DNA of 64,000 bases from Lunularia cruciata (Eukaryota > Streptophyta > Marchantiopsida > Lunulariales > Lunulariaceae), in the NCBI GenBank assembly GCA_948567375.1, contig OX419761.1, positions 39,682,501 through 39,746,500 of the forward strand, read 5' to 3'. The number at the start of each line of letters is the position of its first letter. Within the stretch, counting starts at the first letter, position 1. The position numbers were made by a program, and so were the translations under genes. This document shows positions 1 through 9,880 of this stretch, in pieces. The notes under the pieces were generated by a model. It saw nothing but the letters and a program-made list of their open reading frames with translations. It searched no databases and was not told where the DNA came from.

Positions 1-39
1 CCTTCAATCCTATTGGAACTAATCAAGTTTCCAATAGGC
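1..39 (-). mobile_element. Left remnant of the antisense gypsy gag split by the DNMT element
   Basis: These bases resemble 14922-14948, where the same antisense gypsy element is uninterrupted. The matching right-hand half resumes at 9986. The short duplication aggc (36-39 and 9986-9989) flanks the inserted element, so this is the target-site flank rather than part of the insertion. The rest of this older element lies outside the window to the left. Confidence 0.7.
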
Positions 40-490
40 TATCACGCCATTTGTAGTTCCGCATCTAGATGCTCGGACACTGGAGTTCCAGTGATGGTAG
101 TTAGAGTTATTCTAGCTGTTTCTCAGGGACTACTTTCCGATGGTTAGATTTCGTGTTCGGGGTACTGACTTCACGGTGGGGCCCACCGTCACTTTGCACC
201 GTTTGCACCGTCGAGTGTGCCATCAGCGGGACCGTTAGGGTTTCAGGGCTAGCTCGAGTCCAGGGGGTATAGTTTCGAAGTGAGCTCCAGAGAGCTCACT
301 TCTCTGATGTTGAGCCTTCGAGTTCCTGGCTATGGTGGACAGAGGCCGGCGAGTGTCACCTGGATTCTCTATGCTTGAGTGGGTGTGGCTTGACTGTAAT
401 CAGTGCCCAGTTGTTGGCAGTTTATAGAGTGACAGATCAAGTACTGATTTGAGTTGAGTTGAGTTGAAAGTGTTAAGCAATCTGATTACA
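40..490 (+). repeat. 5' LTR of the DNMT element, lacking about 107 bp found in the 3' LTR
   Basis: This stretch is about 98% identical to 9431-9879. It begins tatcacg where the 3' copy has TGTCACG, and it ends gattaca just before a primer-binding-like sequence. The 105-bp segment at 9324-9428, which lies in front of the matching sequence at the 3' end, is absent here. This copy is therefore either truncated or permuted (see findings). Confidence 0.8.
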
Positions 491-497
491 TCAGAGA
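486..497 (+). other. Possible primer binding site of the DNMT element
   Basis: ATCAGAG at 490-496 matches the middle of the initiator-methionine tRNA primer site common in plant gypsy elements (TGGTATCAGAGC), but the first four bases (ttac) do not fit. The position is right, immediately after the homology with the 3' LTR ends. A second partial match, TGGTATC at 542-548, is an alternative. Confidence 0.35.
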
Positions 498-929
498 AGT
501 GAAGTCAGGGGGAAATCGGGTGCAGGAACGTTGAGTGTTGGTGGTATCTCCAAGCTTGGTGGATCGTGGTAGCTCGATTCAGGTTCTATGTTTCCCTAGT
601 GTGCAAAAGCTCGTGTAGTTGATGCAAATTTGGCAGTCAGGCGGACGGTGTGCGGAAGCGCTGGCCAAATTTCGAGCAAAGAAGGAGCAAATTTTGAGCA
701 GTGTTGTGATTTTGAGCTCAGGAGGTGAAGGCAAGACCAATTTGCTGCGAGTTGGGCTCAAAAAGTGAAATTGAAGGTGGAGTTGGAAAGCTCTTCTCAT
801 GAAATTGTGATTTGGAAAAACCCGTTTTGTCAATTTGGCTCGAGTGGAAAGTTAGCGGGGGATTTGGCGGACATCCATCCTTAGGGTTTACGTTAGATTT
901 TACATCAGATTTACATCAGATTTTTGGGC

Positions 930-1037
930 CAGAATTGGAGGAGTTTCGCTGTTTGGCCAAATTTGGAGAAGTTTCGCTAGTTTGGAGGAGTTTCGCAGAT
1001 TTGGAGAAGTTTCGCCAATTTTGGAGGAGGTTCGAAG
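930..1037 (+). repeat. Degenerate tandem repeat, unit about 20 bp
   Basis: Five imperfect copies of a unit reading approximately tttggagaagtttcgc, some with gg in place of ga. It lies in the leader of the DNMT element and includes no recognised signal. Confidence 0.75.
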
Positions 1038-1238
1038 TGGCAACAAGAAAGGCCTCATTTGGCTGAAGCTGAATTTCGGTGTTTAGAGGCTTCGAGGCAT
1101 AGGGCTGTGGGCTATGAGAGGTTACGAAGGCCTAGAAGGGCCAGAAGGGCCAGCAAGCCAGCTTGCTGGCGTGAGGCTAGCTAGTTTAGTGTAGATCTTG
1201 GTCATTGGTTGGCAAAATCTGCCTTTCTTGCTAGATTG

Positions 1239-1306
1239 TGCGCAACAGGGTTTGACCCCTAGATCTCTTGTTCCTAGACTGGTGCCTTAGCCAACTGGTC
1301 CACCCT
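1239..1306 (-). repeat. tRNA-derived, SINE-head-like sequence
   Basis: On the minus strand this reads like the 5' part of a tRNA: a box A-like TGGACCAGTTGG, then an anticodon-arm-like region, then a box B-like GGTCAAACCC, with the spacing of an RNA polymerase III internal promoter. The acceptor ends do not pair, so it is not a functional tRNA. It resembles plant tRNA-derived SINE heads. Whether it is a separate insertion or a fixed part of the leader cannot be told from one copy. Confidence 0.45.
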
Positions 1307-2046
1307 CACTTGTTGTCATAGTGACTGTGCCACTGTTATCTATACACATGTAGCTTTGGCTAGGAGAGGCAGTTTGATCCCATTCTTGGTGATCCTGGTA
1401 GCTTAGGACTTAGATACGAACTACTCTTATGTCAAATGCCAAATGGTGGCAGAGTCAGTCCCATGTTGTGTTATGAGATGGAGGGTTTTCGTTTAGATTT
1501 CTTGTGATTGGATCCCCTCCATTCTCTGCTTCCTGTTTGTGCACCACGTTTGTGTGAGGTGCCTTGACTTTTGAGCGTTGGTGCTCTGGTGTGCTCTCGG
1601 TGGTGAGGCTGGAGTGATGACTAGTCAGACTACCTTTGTTTCTCTCCGGTGAGGCAGGAAGTGATGACCTGTAGACCGTGAGAGTGCGTGTTATGATGGC
1701 AGGTTACAGGTTGCCCTTCCCCTAGTGTAGTTATCTCGGTTAGAGTTACATTAGTGGGTGGTGTCTAGTTGGTGTTGGCACTTGGTGGGGCACTTGAAGT
1801 TGCGACTTGCGGTTGCAGTTGGTGGTTCGGGTTTGCTGTTGCAGTTACGTGGTCACGACGGAGTTCTTTGGAGATTCCAGAGGAGTTAGCCCTACAGTAC
1901 GCAGTGGGTTTACTCGGAGTGGTACTCGGTATCAGCCTGTATCTCAGGTCCTAGTGAGGGAGGAGATTGACTCTGAGTTGGAGTTTGACACATGAGCTGA
2001 TTCAGTTGAGAGTGCACTTGGTGTGTCCGCACCGTTGTTGTGGGAC

Positions 2047-4989
2047 ATGGACAAGATTTATGGGGCCTCCAAAGGGCCTAGGCGTTACTCTGGTACAGTG
2101 GGTACTATTGAGTTGGATGATTTCATCCAGGAGTTCGATAGTTGGTGTGATCTGCAGCAGATGCGGAACCCGACTTTGTTCACACCCTTCATGGCATGGA
2201 AGGGGTTGTTTCAGCACTTGGAGGGTCCACCGATGGACGATTACCATGAGTTCAGGAGAGCTCATTTGGAGGAGATTGAGTTATGGAGACAGTATTGGTC
2301 TCCACACTATGTCTCCATCACTTCAGGCTCGGTGGCCAGGAGTAGATCGGCTGTACCCACGAGTTCTAGCTCGAGTAGTGTTGGTGGAGCTAGTGGAGGT
2401 GCACTAGCTGGAGATAGTGCTACTACGAGTGGAGGTACCGCTGCAGGAGGTGGTGTGGTACCGGGGTTTAACCCCATGGTGGAGTTCTTCCTATGTTTGA
2501 GGCAGAACTACCAGGGAGTGCGGACTGACAAGCTGAGGAGCTTGCAGGAGTTCCAGCGGAAGGCTGGAGAGAGCCTACGCGAGGCATACACTCGCATGAG
2601 GCGGCTGATCAGTTTCACTCAGGGAGTTACTGAGGCCCAGGCAGTCCAGTTTTGGTATGGGATACTGGACAGGGAGTTGCGACGTAGAGTTCGTGATGCT
2701 ACGTTGTTGCAGGCTACTTCGCCCACTTTGGCAGTAGTCTTTGGTTTGGCTGAGCGTATTGAGCTCAACATGGTGGAGGAGAGAGTGGTGACAGCTGGAT
2801 TTGGTAGAGAGACCTCATCCACGGTTGTGACTTCTTCTAGAGTGCAGCAGAGTGCACCACGCCCAGTTGGTTTTCGAGGACAGGGTGGACAGCCCAGATC
2901 CTATGGAGCGAGTGGAGGGCCTAGTGGAGTTAGACCCTTATCCTCATTTTTGGGTCAGCAGCAGCCAGTGAGTGGAGGTGTTGCTTGTTGGACTTGTGGT
3001 GGACCTCACCATAAGAGAGAGTGTACTCAGGGCAGCGGACCTGATACCTCTAGTGCATCACAGCCAACACAGAGGCAGTGTGAGCATTGCCACAGATTTG
3101 GTCACACTAGTGACCGGTGTTTTGACCTACACCCGGAGTTACGGAGTGGTAGGGCTGCTATGACAGGTAGTAGAGGAGCTCCAGTTCATGGAGGACGAGG
3201 TGGTAGAGGTGGTGGTAGAGGATCTACACCTAGTAGGGGTGCGGTACCTGCCCTTACTTTTGACATAGCTATGGCTACTCGGATTGAGCAGTTGGAGCAG
3301 AGATTGGCTAGTATGGCTATTGCTCAAAGGAGATCAGATTCGGGTGCTGAGGCTTCCACCTCATATGCTGGTGATAGAGATGCTTTGGACTTCATGTGCG
3401 GAGCAGCACAGGTGGATGCATCGGCAGCAGTGACTAGGAGTGCAGTACGTGCTCCAGAGCCTAGAGGAGCATCAATGGAGTTGGACCCACAGAGAGGAGA
3501 GGTTGGGAGACAGGTCAGACTTCCCCAGTCTTTCACGCTATCTGAGGCATTGCAGACGACATCCATGGTTCCTAGACGTCCCAGTGCAGGTGTGGTAGGT
3601 GGTGATGGAGTACCTGATGGAGTACCTACTAGTCAGCCACCTGCTACTACACAGACTGAGTCTAGCATGATGTTGGGGGCGGCTCAGCTGATTATGCGGC
3701 ATCCTTTATTTTCAGCCAGTGACATGTTTACATTGGGAGTGGACCCAGCCCCAGTGTTCCGGTTGGCTGCCACATTGTGTGAGAGTAGGAATGGTGCAAT
3801 TCCTACTACTAGAGCAGAGGTGGTTGGTAGTGGAGCTGACTTGGTTGAGGAGCATGGGATCCGTTCAGCGACCAGTGGTTTATGGCAGGTAGCAGCGGCT
3901 AGATTGGAGGAGTTGCCAGCTAGACCGGCCTTTGAGAGAGCGCGGTTTACACCTGGTGTTGTCCTATTGGATAACCAGAGGGGGATCTTTTGTTTGGTGG
4001 GACCTTCAGGGAAGGTCTATACACCACAGAGAGTCTTGTTAGACTCTGGTGCGCAGCCCCTTATGTTGGGGAAGGCTGCAGTTGTTGGTCTGGAGTTACG
4101 GAAGACCGATGTGGAGAGGTGTCCATTTCAGATCCAGACATCTCTAGGTGGTGGTTCGACACAGTACATCACATGTGGGGAGCTTGTTGTCCAGGTTCAG
4201 CCTGGTCATCCGACTGATAGCTCAATGGTGAGAGCTCAGGCTATTGCGACGATAGCTGAGTCCTATGATGTGCTAGTTGGGGGAGCAGTGTTATACCCTA
4301 TGGGTTTCAGTATTGACTATTGGGAGGAGACAGCCTCTTATAGACCTGGTTGGCAGTCTGGTGAGGGACGGGTATGTCGCCTACCAGTACGTTTCAGTAG
4401 TGGCAGTCTTGGCTCACTACAGTCCGGGACCATGGCAGCATCAGTTTTGGCTTTCAGCGGTGCAGTTACTTGGCCTGGTGACTTGTTGGAAGGGAACGCC
4501 CATGCAGAGGATACTCCAGTACCAGAGGAGATCACTCGGCTATGGAGTACGAGTGGGATTGTTCCATCCACCTTGGATGTTCCATTGTGGAGTTCAGAGG
4601 AGGCATTGCAGCAGCATGCAGATCAGTTGGTGCAGCAGGCTTGGAGTGGAGCCTTCGTACCATCAGGGGATGAGTGTGAGGATGAGCCTCCAGAGGCAAT
4701 TGCTTTGACACCTCTGGATACCACACTCATTGCTTGGCAGTATCCAGTAGAGGGGATATGCCTATTGGAGTTGTTTGGTGGGATCAGCACCGGACTAACT
4801 GCGGTGTTACAGGCGGGTATCCGAGTACAGAGGTACTTGTATGTAGAGAGAGATGAGACTGCTAGGCGAGTCTCTCTACATCATGTGGCACACTTGGCCT
4901 ATCGGTATTCGGAGTTATTACCGATGTCAGCAGTCAGAGGTTACCAGAAGGCCTTACCAGGAGACATTTCCTTATTGGGGGGCGCATGA
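2047..4989 (+). pseudogene. Gag - protease - start of the DNA methyltransferase (first part of the broken polyprotein)
   Basis: The frame is open from 1996, and the first ATG is at 2047 (MDKIYGASKG). A retrotransposon Gag domain lies at about 2460-2790. Two zinc knuckles follow: CWTCGGPHHKREC (near 2990-3030) and CEHCHRFGHTSDRC (CX2CX4HX4C, 3079-3120). A long low-complexity linker with a short coiled-coil-like stretch (IEQLEQRLASM) leads to an aspartic protease with the catalytic triplet DSG at 4042-4050. The last 80 residues begin the methyltransferase: SAM-binding motif I LLELFGGISTG near 4762-4795 and an acidic YVERDE stretch as motif II. The frame ends at TGA 4987-4989 because of one extra base in a G run at 4977-4982. 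The methyltransferase continues in the next frame. Confidence 0.88.
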
Positions 4990-6040
4990 CCTAGAGAGAC
5001 ATGGGCCTATTCACTTGGTGATTTCTGGATGGCCATGTCAGGGACATACACGTGCGGGCCGCGGTTTGGGTCTTCAGGATCCTCGTTCTGGTGTGTTTTG
5101 GGAGATGTTACGGATACTACGACATCTCCAGGTTCATCAGTCTATTTCTCCAGCTTACCTTTTGGAGAACGTTCCATTGATGGGTGATTCTCGCACTAGA
5201 GTGGTGGCGAGTACACATCAGGTCCATTCTTGGATGGGACCTGCTGTATTGTTAGATGCAGCCAGAGTGGGATCATGGGCTCATTGTCTTCGTCTTTGGT
5301 GGACAAACCTCTTACCCAGAGAGGTTCTACAGCGTGCTTATGATGGGATTCAGCGACTGGACCACATTCTTGTTGATGATATCTTGGATGTTGGGCGTCA
5401 GTCTCAGACAGTGGTAGTGGTTGATAGGTCACCCATGGCAGTGGTGAACCTAGTTGGACAGCCTAGAGCTGCATTTCCCACACTCATGAGTTTCCCAGGC
5501 TCTCATGCTTTTCGAGAGGGAGGACCTGGACTTGTTTGGGACTCACAGTTACAGCAGTTGGTGGAGCCCAATGCGGATGAGAGAGAGCGGGCGATGGGTT
5601 TTCGCACCGGTATTACCGCTGTTCCAGCAGTGTCAGAGGCATCCAGGCGTCAAGTGTTAGGTCAGGCTATGGACCTGAACTGTTTGACCTGGATTGTGAG
5701 CCTTGGTTTGGCAGAGCAGCGTAGGATGCGCTTGATAGGCATCACCACTCGGACACTTGTGAGCCCTGTGCCTATCAAGACGATTCAGGCACATGCTGGG
5801 GGCGATGGACCGAGTGGACATGGTATTCTTGGGACATATCCAGTAGCTACTAGGGAGAGTGGTCTACTTGGAGTCCATCCAGGTGAGCGTGGGCTACTTG
5901 GATTACACCCTTGGTCCACATGGGATGCAGCCAGAGGACGTATGGAGCTTGCAGCCAGAGTGGAGGGAGTTTTTCACACAGAGGTTGGGACCTCTAGTGG
6001 TCGGGAGCATGACACCATTGCTCCCAAGGGCCCAGTGTAG
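4982..6040 (+). pseudogene. C5 cytosine DNA methyltransferase catalytic domain within the retrotransposon polyprotein
   Basis: Read in the frame reached by a +1 shift at 4977-4982, the sequence continues directly from motif I. Motif IV is SGWPCQGHTRAG with the catalytic cysteine in PCQ (5033-5041), followed by DPRSGVFWEMLRIL. Motif VI is LLENVP with ENV at 5165-5173. A motif VIII-like stretch reads AHCLRLWWTNL, where an arginine expected near the histidine appears as cysteine. Motif X is near 5655-5690 (VLGQAMDLNCLTWIV), preceded by ADERERAMGF. All core motifs of the family are thus present in order. The enzyme would transfer methyl groups from S-adenosylmethionine to cytosine C5. I cannot assign it to DNMT1, DNMT3/DRM or another class by eye. 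It ends at TAG 6038-6040, a likely CAG-to-TAG change, since the frame continues into RT. Confidence 0.9.
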
Positions 6041-8038
6041 CAGCCAGTCAGTACGTCTTCCACTCCTACTACAGTTACAGAGGATACTTGGGAGCCAGAT
6101 CTTGGACCCAAGCTTACTGGAGAGGAAAGACGGAGGGTTTGGAGGTTCTTGAGGAGTCACACGAGTTGTTTTGCCTTCAGTATGAAGGATTCGGGTGCTC
6201 TGAAGGGACCTGGTATACGGATTGAGCTGACTAGCGACACACCTGTTTTCCGACGTCCTTATCGATATAGTGAGATGGAGAGGACATTGATTCAGAGCCG
6301 GAGTAGTGACCTTTTTGAGGCTGGTTTGGTGGAGATTTCACATGGAGAGTATGCATCAGCGACAGTGATGCCAGCCAAGAAGGATATGCATGGCAACTAT
6401 ACAGATAGGCGGATGTGTGGAGATTACCGTCCTATCAACCGACAGACCAGGGCTGATCGGTATGCCATGCCTACACCGGAGGAGATTTTTGATGCGATTG
6501 GGCATGCAAAGGTCTTTAGTACTTTGGATCTTCGAGCGGGATATCATCAGTTGCCGATCAAGGAGGAGGATAAGTCCAAGACAGCATTTTGGGCTATTGA
6601 TCCTCACGGCAAGGATGTGTTATATCAGTGGAGATTCTTACCATTTGGGTTGAAGAATGCTCCTGCTGAGTTCCAGAGGGTCATGGATAGGATCCTAGCT
6701 GGACTGGATTTTGCTCGGTGCTATATTGATGACATTTTGGTGTATAGCACTACTGTGGAGGAGCATGAGAGACAGTTGTTGGAGGTGTTTGAGAGGTTGA
6801 GATCTCATGGACTCAAATTACATCCTGGGAAGTGTAGGTTCTTCCATGAGCAGGTTGAGTATTTGGGTCACACTATCTACCCCGGAGGACTTGGTGTTCA
6901 GCAGACCAAGGTGGAGGCTATTGCACGTATTCCTCGGCCTACGGATGTGAGCAGAGTGCAAGCATTCCTTGGGTTGGCAAACTTCTATCGCCGCTATGTT
7001 AGAGGATTTAGTGCCATTGCCAAGGCCTTGACGAAGCTGACCAAGCTTACACAGGAGTGGTGTTGGAGAGATGAGCAGGAGAGAGCTTTTGTAGAGCTCA
7101 AGGAGAGGTTGACATCTGCTCCTATTTTGAGGAGACCGATCAGGGGACGACCATTTCAGGTTCACACTGATTGGAGTATGTTGGGGCTTGGAGCGGTGCT
7201 CACCCAGCATGATGATGAGGAGAAGGAGTTTGTGGTGGCCTATGCTAGTCGCTCCAACAATTCAGCGGAGGCGAAGTATAGTTCATATGAGGGAGAGTGC
7301 TTGGCAGTAGTTTGGGCAGTAGCACATTTCCGATGTTACCTATTTGGTAACCCCTTCACTCTCATCACTGATCATCAGCCGCTGAAGTGGTTGATGGAGT
7401 CCGACAAGCTTTCAGGGAAGCTTGCACGATGGGCTCTGATTTTACAGGAGTATGATTTCACGGTTGTTCACAGACCTGGAGTGGTGAACCGTGATGCAGA
7501 TGGGTTGAGTAGAAACCCATGTCCCAGCCAGCAGGATCAGACCGGAGCACGTTGGCATGGTGAGACAGATGAGGAGATGGTGCCAGGTTGGCATGCATCA
7601 GCCTTTCTGTGTATATTTGTAGAGACTTTGGTGGTATCTCTCTCAGCGCATACAGGAGGAGTTATTGAGGTCACAGATCCAGAGAGTGAAGATATTGGTA
7701 CAGTTCAGCGAGACATTCATGATGATGTCTTAGTGATGGACTATCTTCGCACTGGTGTTGTGGGTGGCATAGTTGGGGCCAAGGAGAGAGACCGTGTTCT
7801 TCAGCGAGCCAGACGGTTCAGATTGGAGGGTAGACACCTTTTGCGTGTATGGGAGGATGGTAGAGTGCGAGTAGTACCACTTCCATCACAGAGACCACAG
7901 TTGGTCCGTCATGCTCATGAGGAGCTAGGACATTTTGGAGTAAAGCGTACATATAGCTTACTCCAGAGTCATTATTGGTGGCGCGGTATGCAGACCGAGG
8001 TACAGCAGTTTGTTGCCAGATGTGTGGTTTGTGACTGA
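6041..8038 (+). pseudogene. Reverse transcriptase - RNase H - integrase zinc-binding domain
   Basis: In the same frame as the methyltransferase. After a short linker (GEERRRVWRFL) comes a Ty3-type RT with MCGDYRPINRQT, LPFGLKNAPAEFQRVMD and the catalytic YIDD at 6722-6733. RNase H follows, with HTDWSMLGLGAVLTQ, YEGECLAVVWAV and LITDHQPLKW. The integrase HHCC domain (HEELGHFG through CVVCD) ends at TGA 8036-8038. The next codons continue the integrase in the same frame, so this stop is most simply a CGA-to-TGA change. Otherwise the domains look intact, with no missing catalytic residue seen. Confidence 0.92.
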
Positions 8039-9154
8039 GTTAGAGCATCATTCAATGCTCCTACGCCACAGTTACACCCATTACCTATCATGGGATTGGG
8101 TTACCGTTGGAGTTTGGACTTCGCCGGACCTTTACCGCTGACTGTGAGACATCATCGGTATGTTTTGGTGATGGTGGAGCACTTCTCCAAGTGGATTGAG
8201 TTGGTGGCACTTCCTGACAAGTCTAGTGAAGGGACAGCTTACTTGTTCCTGGATCGAGTTCTTAGTCATTTTGGTGCACCAGCTGAGGTTTTGACTGATC
8301 AGGGTACAGAGTTCTTGGGAGAGTTTCAGGTCTTGTGTGACAAGGCTTTGATTGATCATCGTACTACATCCCGAGATCACCCTGAGGCAGATGGCTTAGC
8401 AGAGAGAGTGGTTCAGACGGTGAAGAGAGGATTGCGAAAGTATGGTTTGCAGAGAGGCCACTTGGGAGATTGGGATCTCCAGTTACCTTGGTTGGCCATG
8501 GGCTATCGGTTCAGCCGGCAAGCCTCCTTAGCATCCTTCTCTCCATACTTTCTACTCTATGGACGAGATCCAGATTTACCTGCAACCATTCGTCGAGATG
8601 CTATTGTAGTTTTGGACTTGGATGACCCCGATGTATGGATGAGCGCATGTTCTCAACGGGTAGAGATCTTTCGGAGAGTGATGCCGATGGCCTTTGAGAA
8701 CTTGGCGATTGCTCAGCATAGAGATACTTTACACTATGCTACCATTCGAGGAGGAGGTTATAGACCCTCGATCCGTCAATTTCATCCAGGCGACTATGTA
8801 TATCTACAGCAGACAGCACCAACGACACTTGATGTTTCTACAGGCCGCACTATCTTGAGAGTGCGTGAGGTTTTGCCATCTGGAGTCCTTGTGTTAGAAG
8901 GACGTGATGGTGTTGTTTGGAAGGATCATGTGCACAATTGTGCGCCATGCCACCTTCCAAACATTGATGGTACTATGGACCCAAGCTTGGCACTTGTACG
9001 TGCAGGCTTGAGGTGTATGTTATGTGGCTCTTCTGGTGGAGCTGCTACTATGTTAGTGTGTGATAGCTGTTCGAGAGGATGGCATATGGCATGTATGACT
9101 CCTCCCCTCACGGTGGTTCCTCAGGGACAGTGGTTATGTCCTAGATGTACTTGA
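8039..9154 (+). pseudogene. Integrase catalytic core with C-terminal PHD finger
   Basis: Continues the polyprotein frame after the TGA; the first downstream ATG is at 8090. The integrase core shows the D,D-35-E arrangement: LDFAGPL, LTDQGTEF and DHPEADGLAERVV. After a C-terminal beta-rich region, residues coded by 9014-9151 form a PHD finger with cysteine and histidine spacing C-x2-C, C-x2-C, H-x2-C, C-x2-C. It includes VCDSCSRGWHMAC and GQWLCPRC, where the tryptophan before the last cysteine pair is typical of PHD fingers. PHD fingers usually read histone H3 tails, so the domain may guide integration to particular chromatin. It ends at TGA 9152-9154. Confidence 0.9.
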
Positions 9155-9323
9155 CCTATAGCTAGTTCATTCTTTATATGGTATAGATTGCAGACAGGCG
9201 ACTAACGATGGGGCTCCATAGCACCCGGCCTCCTGATCTTTGCCCATTAGAGGGTATACCATATACTTAGAGTAGATGGCTATCTGGAGTTAGAGGGACC
9301 TAACCGCCAGCTAGGGGGGCGAT
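9155..9323 (+). other. 3' untranslated region and polypurine tract of the DNMT element
   Basis: Non-coding. It ends in a purine-rich stretch, agctaggggggcgat (about 9309-9323), directly before TGTGGCAC at 9324. This is the usual position of the plus-strand primer next to the 3' LTR start. Confidence 0.65.
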
Positions 9324-9880
9324 TGTGGCACTTTAGAGTCTATGTATGACTTATGTGTGAGTTGTGCTTTTATAGTGTATGATGTTGACAGCGATGTATG
9401 TTGTGTAGCGATGTATATACGCACGACAGCTGTCACGCCATTTGTAGTTCCGCATCTAGATGCTCGGACACTGAAGTTCTAGTGATGGTAGTTAGAGTTA
9501 TTCTAGCTGTTTCTCAGGGACTACTTTCCGATGGTTAGATTTTGTGTTCGGGGTACTGACTTCACGGTGGGGCCCACCGTCACTTTGCACCGTTTGCACC
9601 GTCGAGTGTGCCGTCAGCGGGACCGTTAGGGTTTCAGGGCTAGCTCGAGTCCAGGGGGTATAGTTTCGAAGTGAGCTCCAGAGAGCTCACTTCTCTGATG
9701 TTGAGCCTTCGAGTTCCTGGCTATGGTGGACAGAGGCCGGCGAGCGTCACTTGGATTCTCTATGCTTGAGTGGGTGTGGCTTGACTGTAATCAGTGCCCA
9801 GTTGTTGGCAGTTTATAGAGTGACAGATCAAGTACTGATCTGAGTTGAGTTGAGTTGAAAGTGTTAAGCAATCTGATTAT
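9324..9880 (+). repeat. 3' LTR of the DNMT element (boundary uncertain)
   Basis: Starts TGTGGCAC right after the polypurine tract. It consists of a 105-bp part (9324-9428), the dinucleotide gc, and a 449-bp part (9431-9879) shared with the 5' LTR. The junction of the parts is the 10-bp palindrome GACAGCTGTC (9425-9434). An alternative reading takes 9431-9985 as the LTR (TGTC...GACA); see findings. Confidence 0.65.

Larger units (their letters stand above)
491..2046 (+). other. Long untranslated leader of the DNMT element
   Basis: About 1.55 kb between the 5' LTR and gag with no convincing reading frame. It holds a short tandem repeat (930-1037), an inverted repeat around 1150-1170 (GCCAGCAAG paired with CTTGCTGGC) and an antisense tRNA-like stretch (1239-1306). 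An in-frame TGA at 1993-1995 lies upstream of gag. Confidence 0.7.

Noticed and set aside
812-1066. 84-aa plus-strand frame in the leader of the DNMT element
   Set aside because: It spans the short tandem repeats, shows no domain, and precedes in-frame stops before gag.
1239-1306. Functional tRNA gene
   Set aside because: Box A and box B are recognisable, but the acceptor stem does not pair and the T-loop box is one base short.
4977-4983. Possible -1 ribosomal slippery heptamer G GGG GGC
   Set aside because: A -1 slip would enter a frame that stops at once; the methyltransferase continues in the +1 frame, so this signal does not explain the arrangement.
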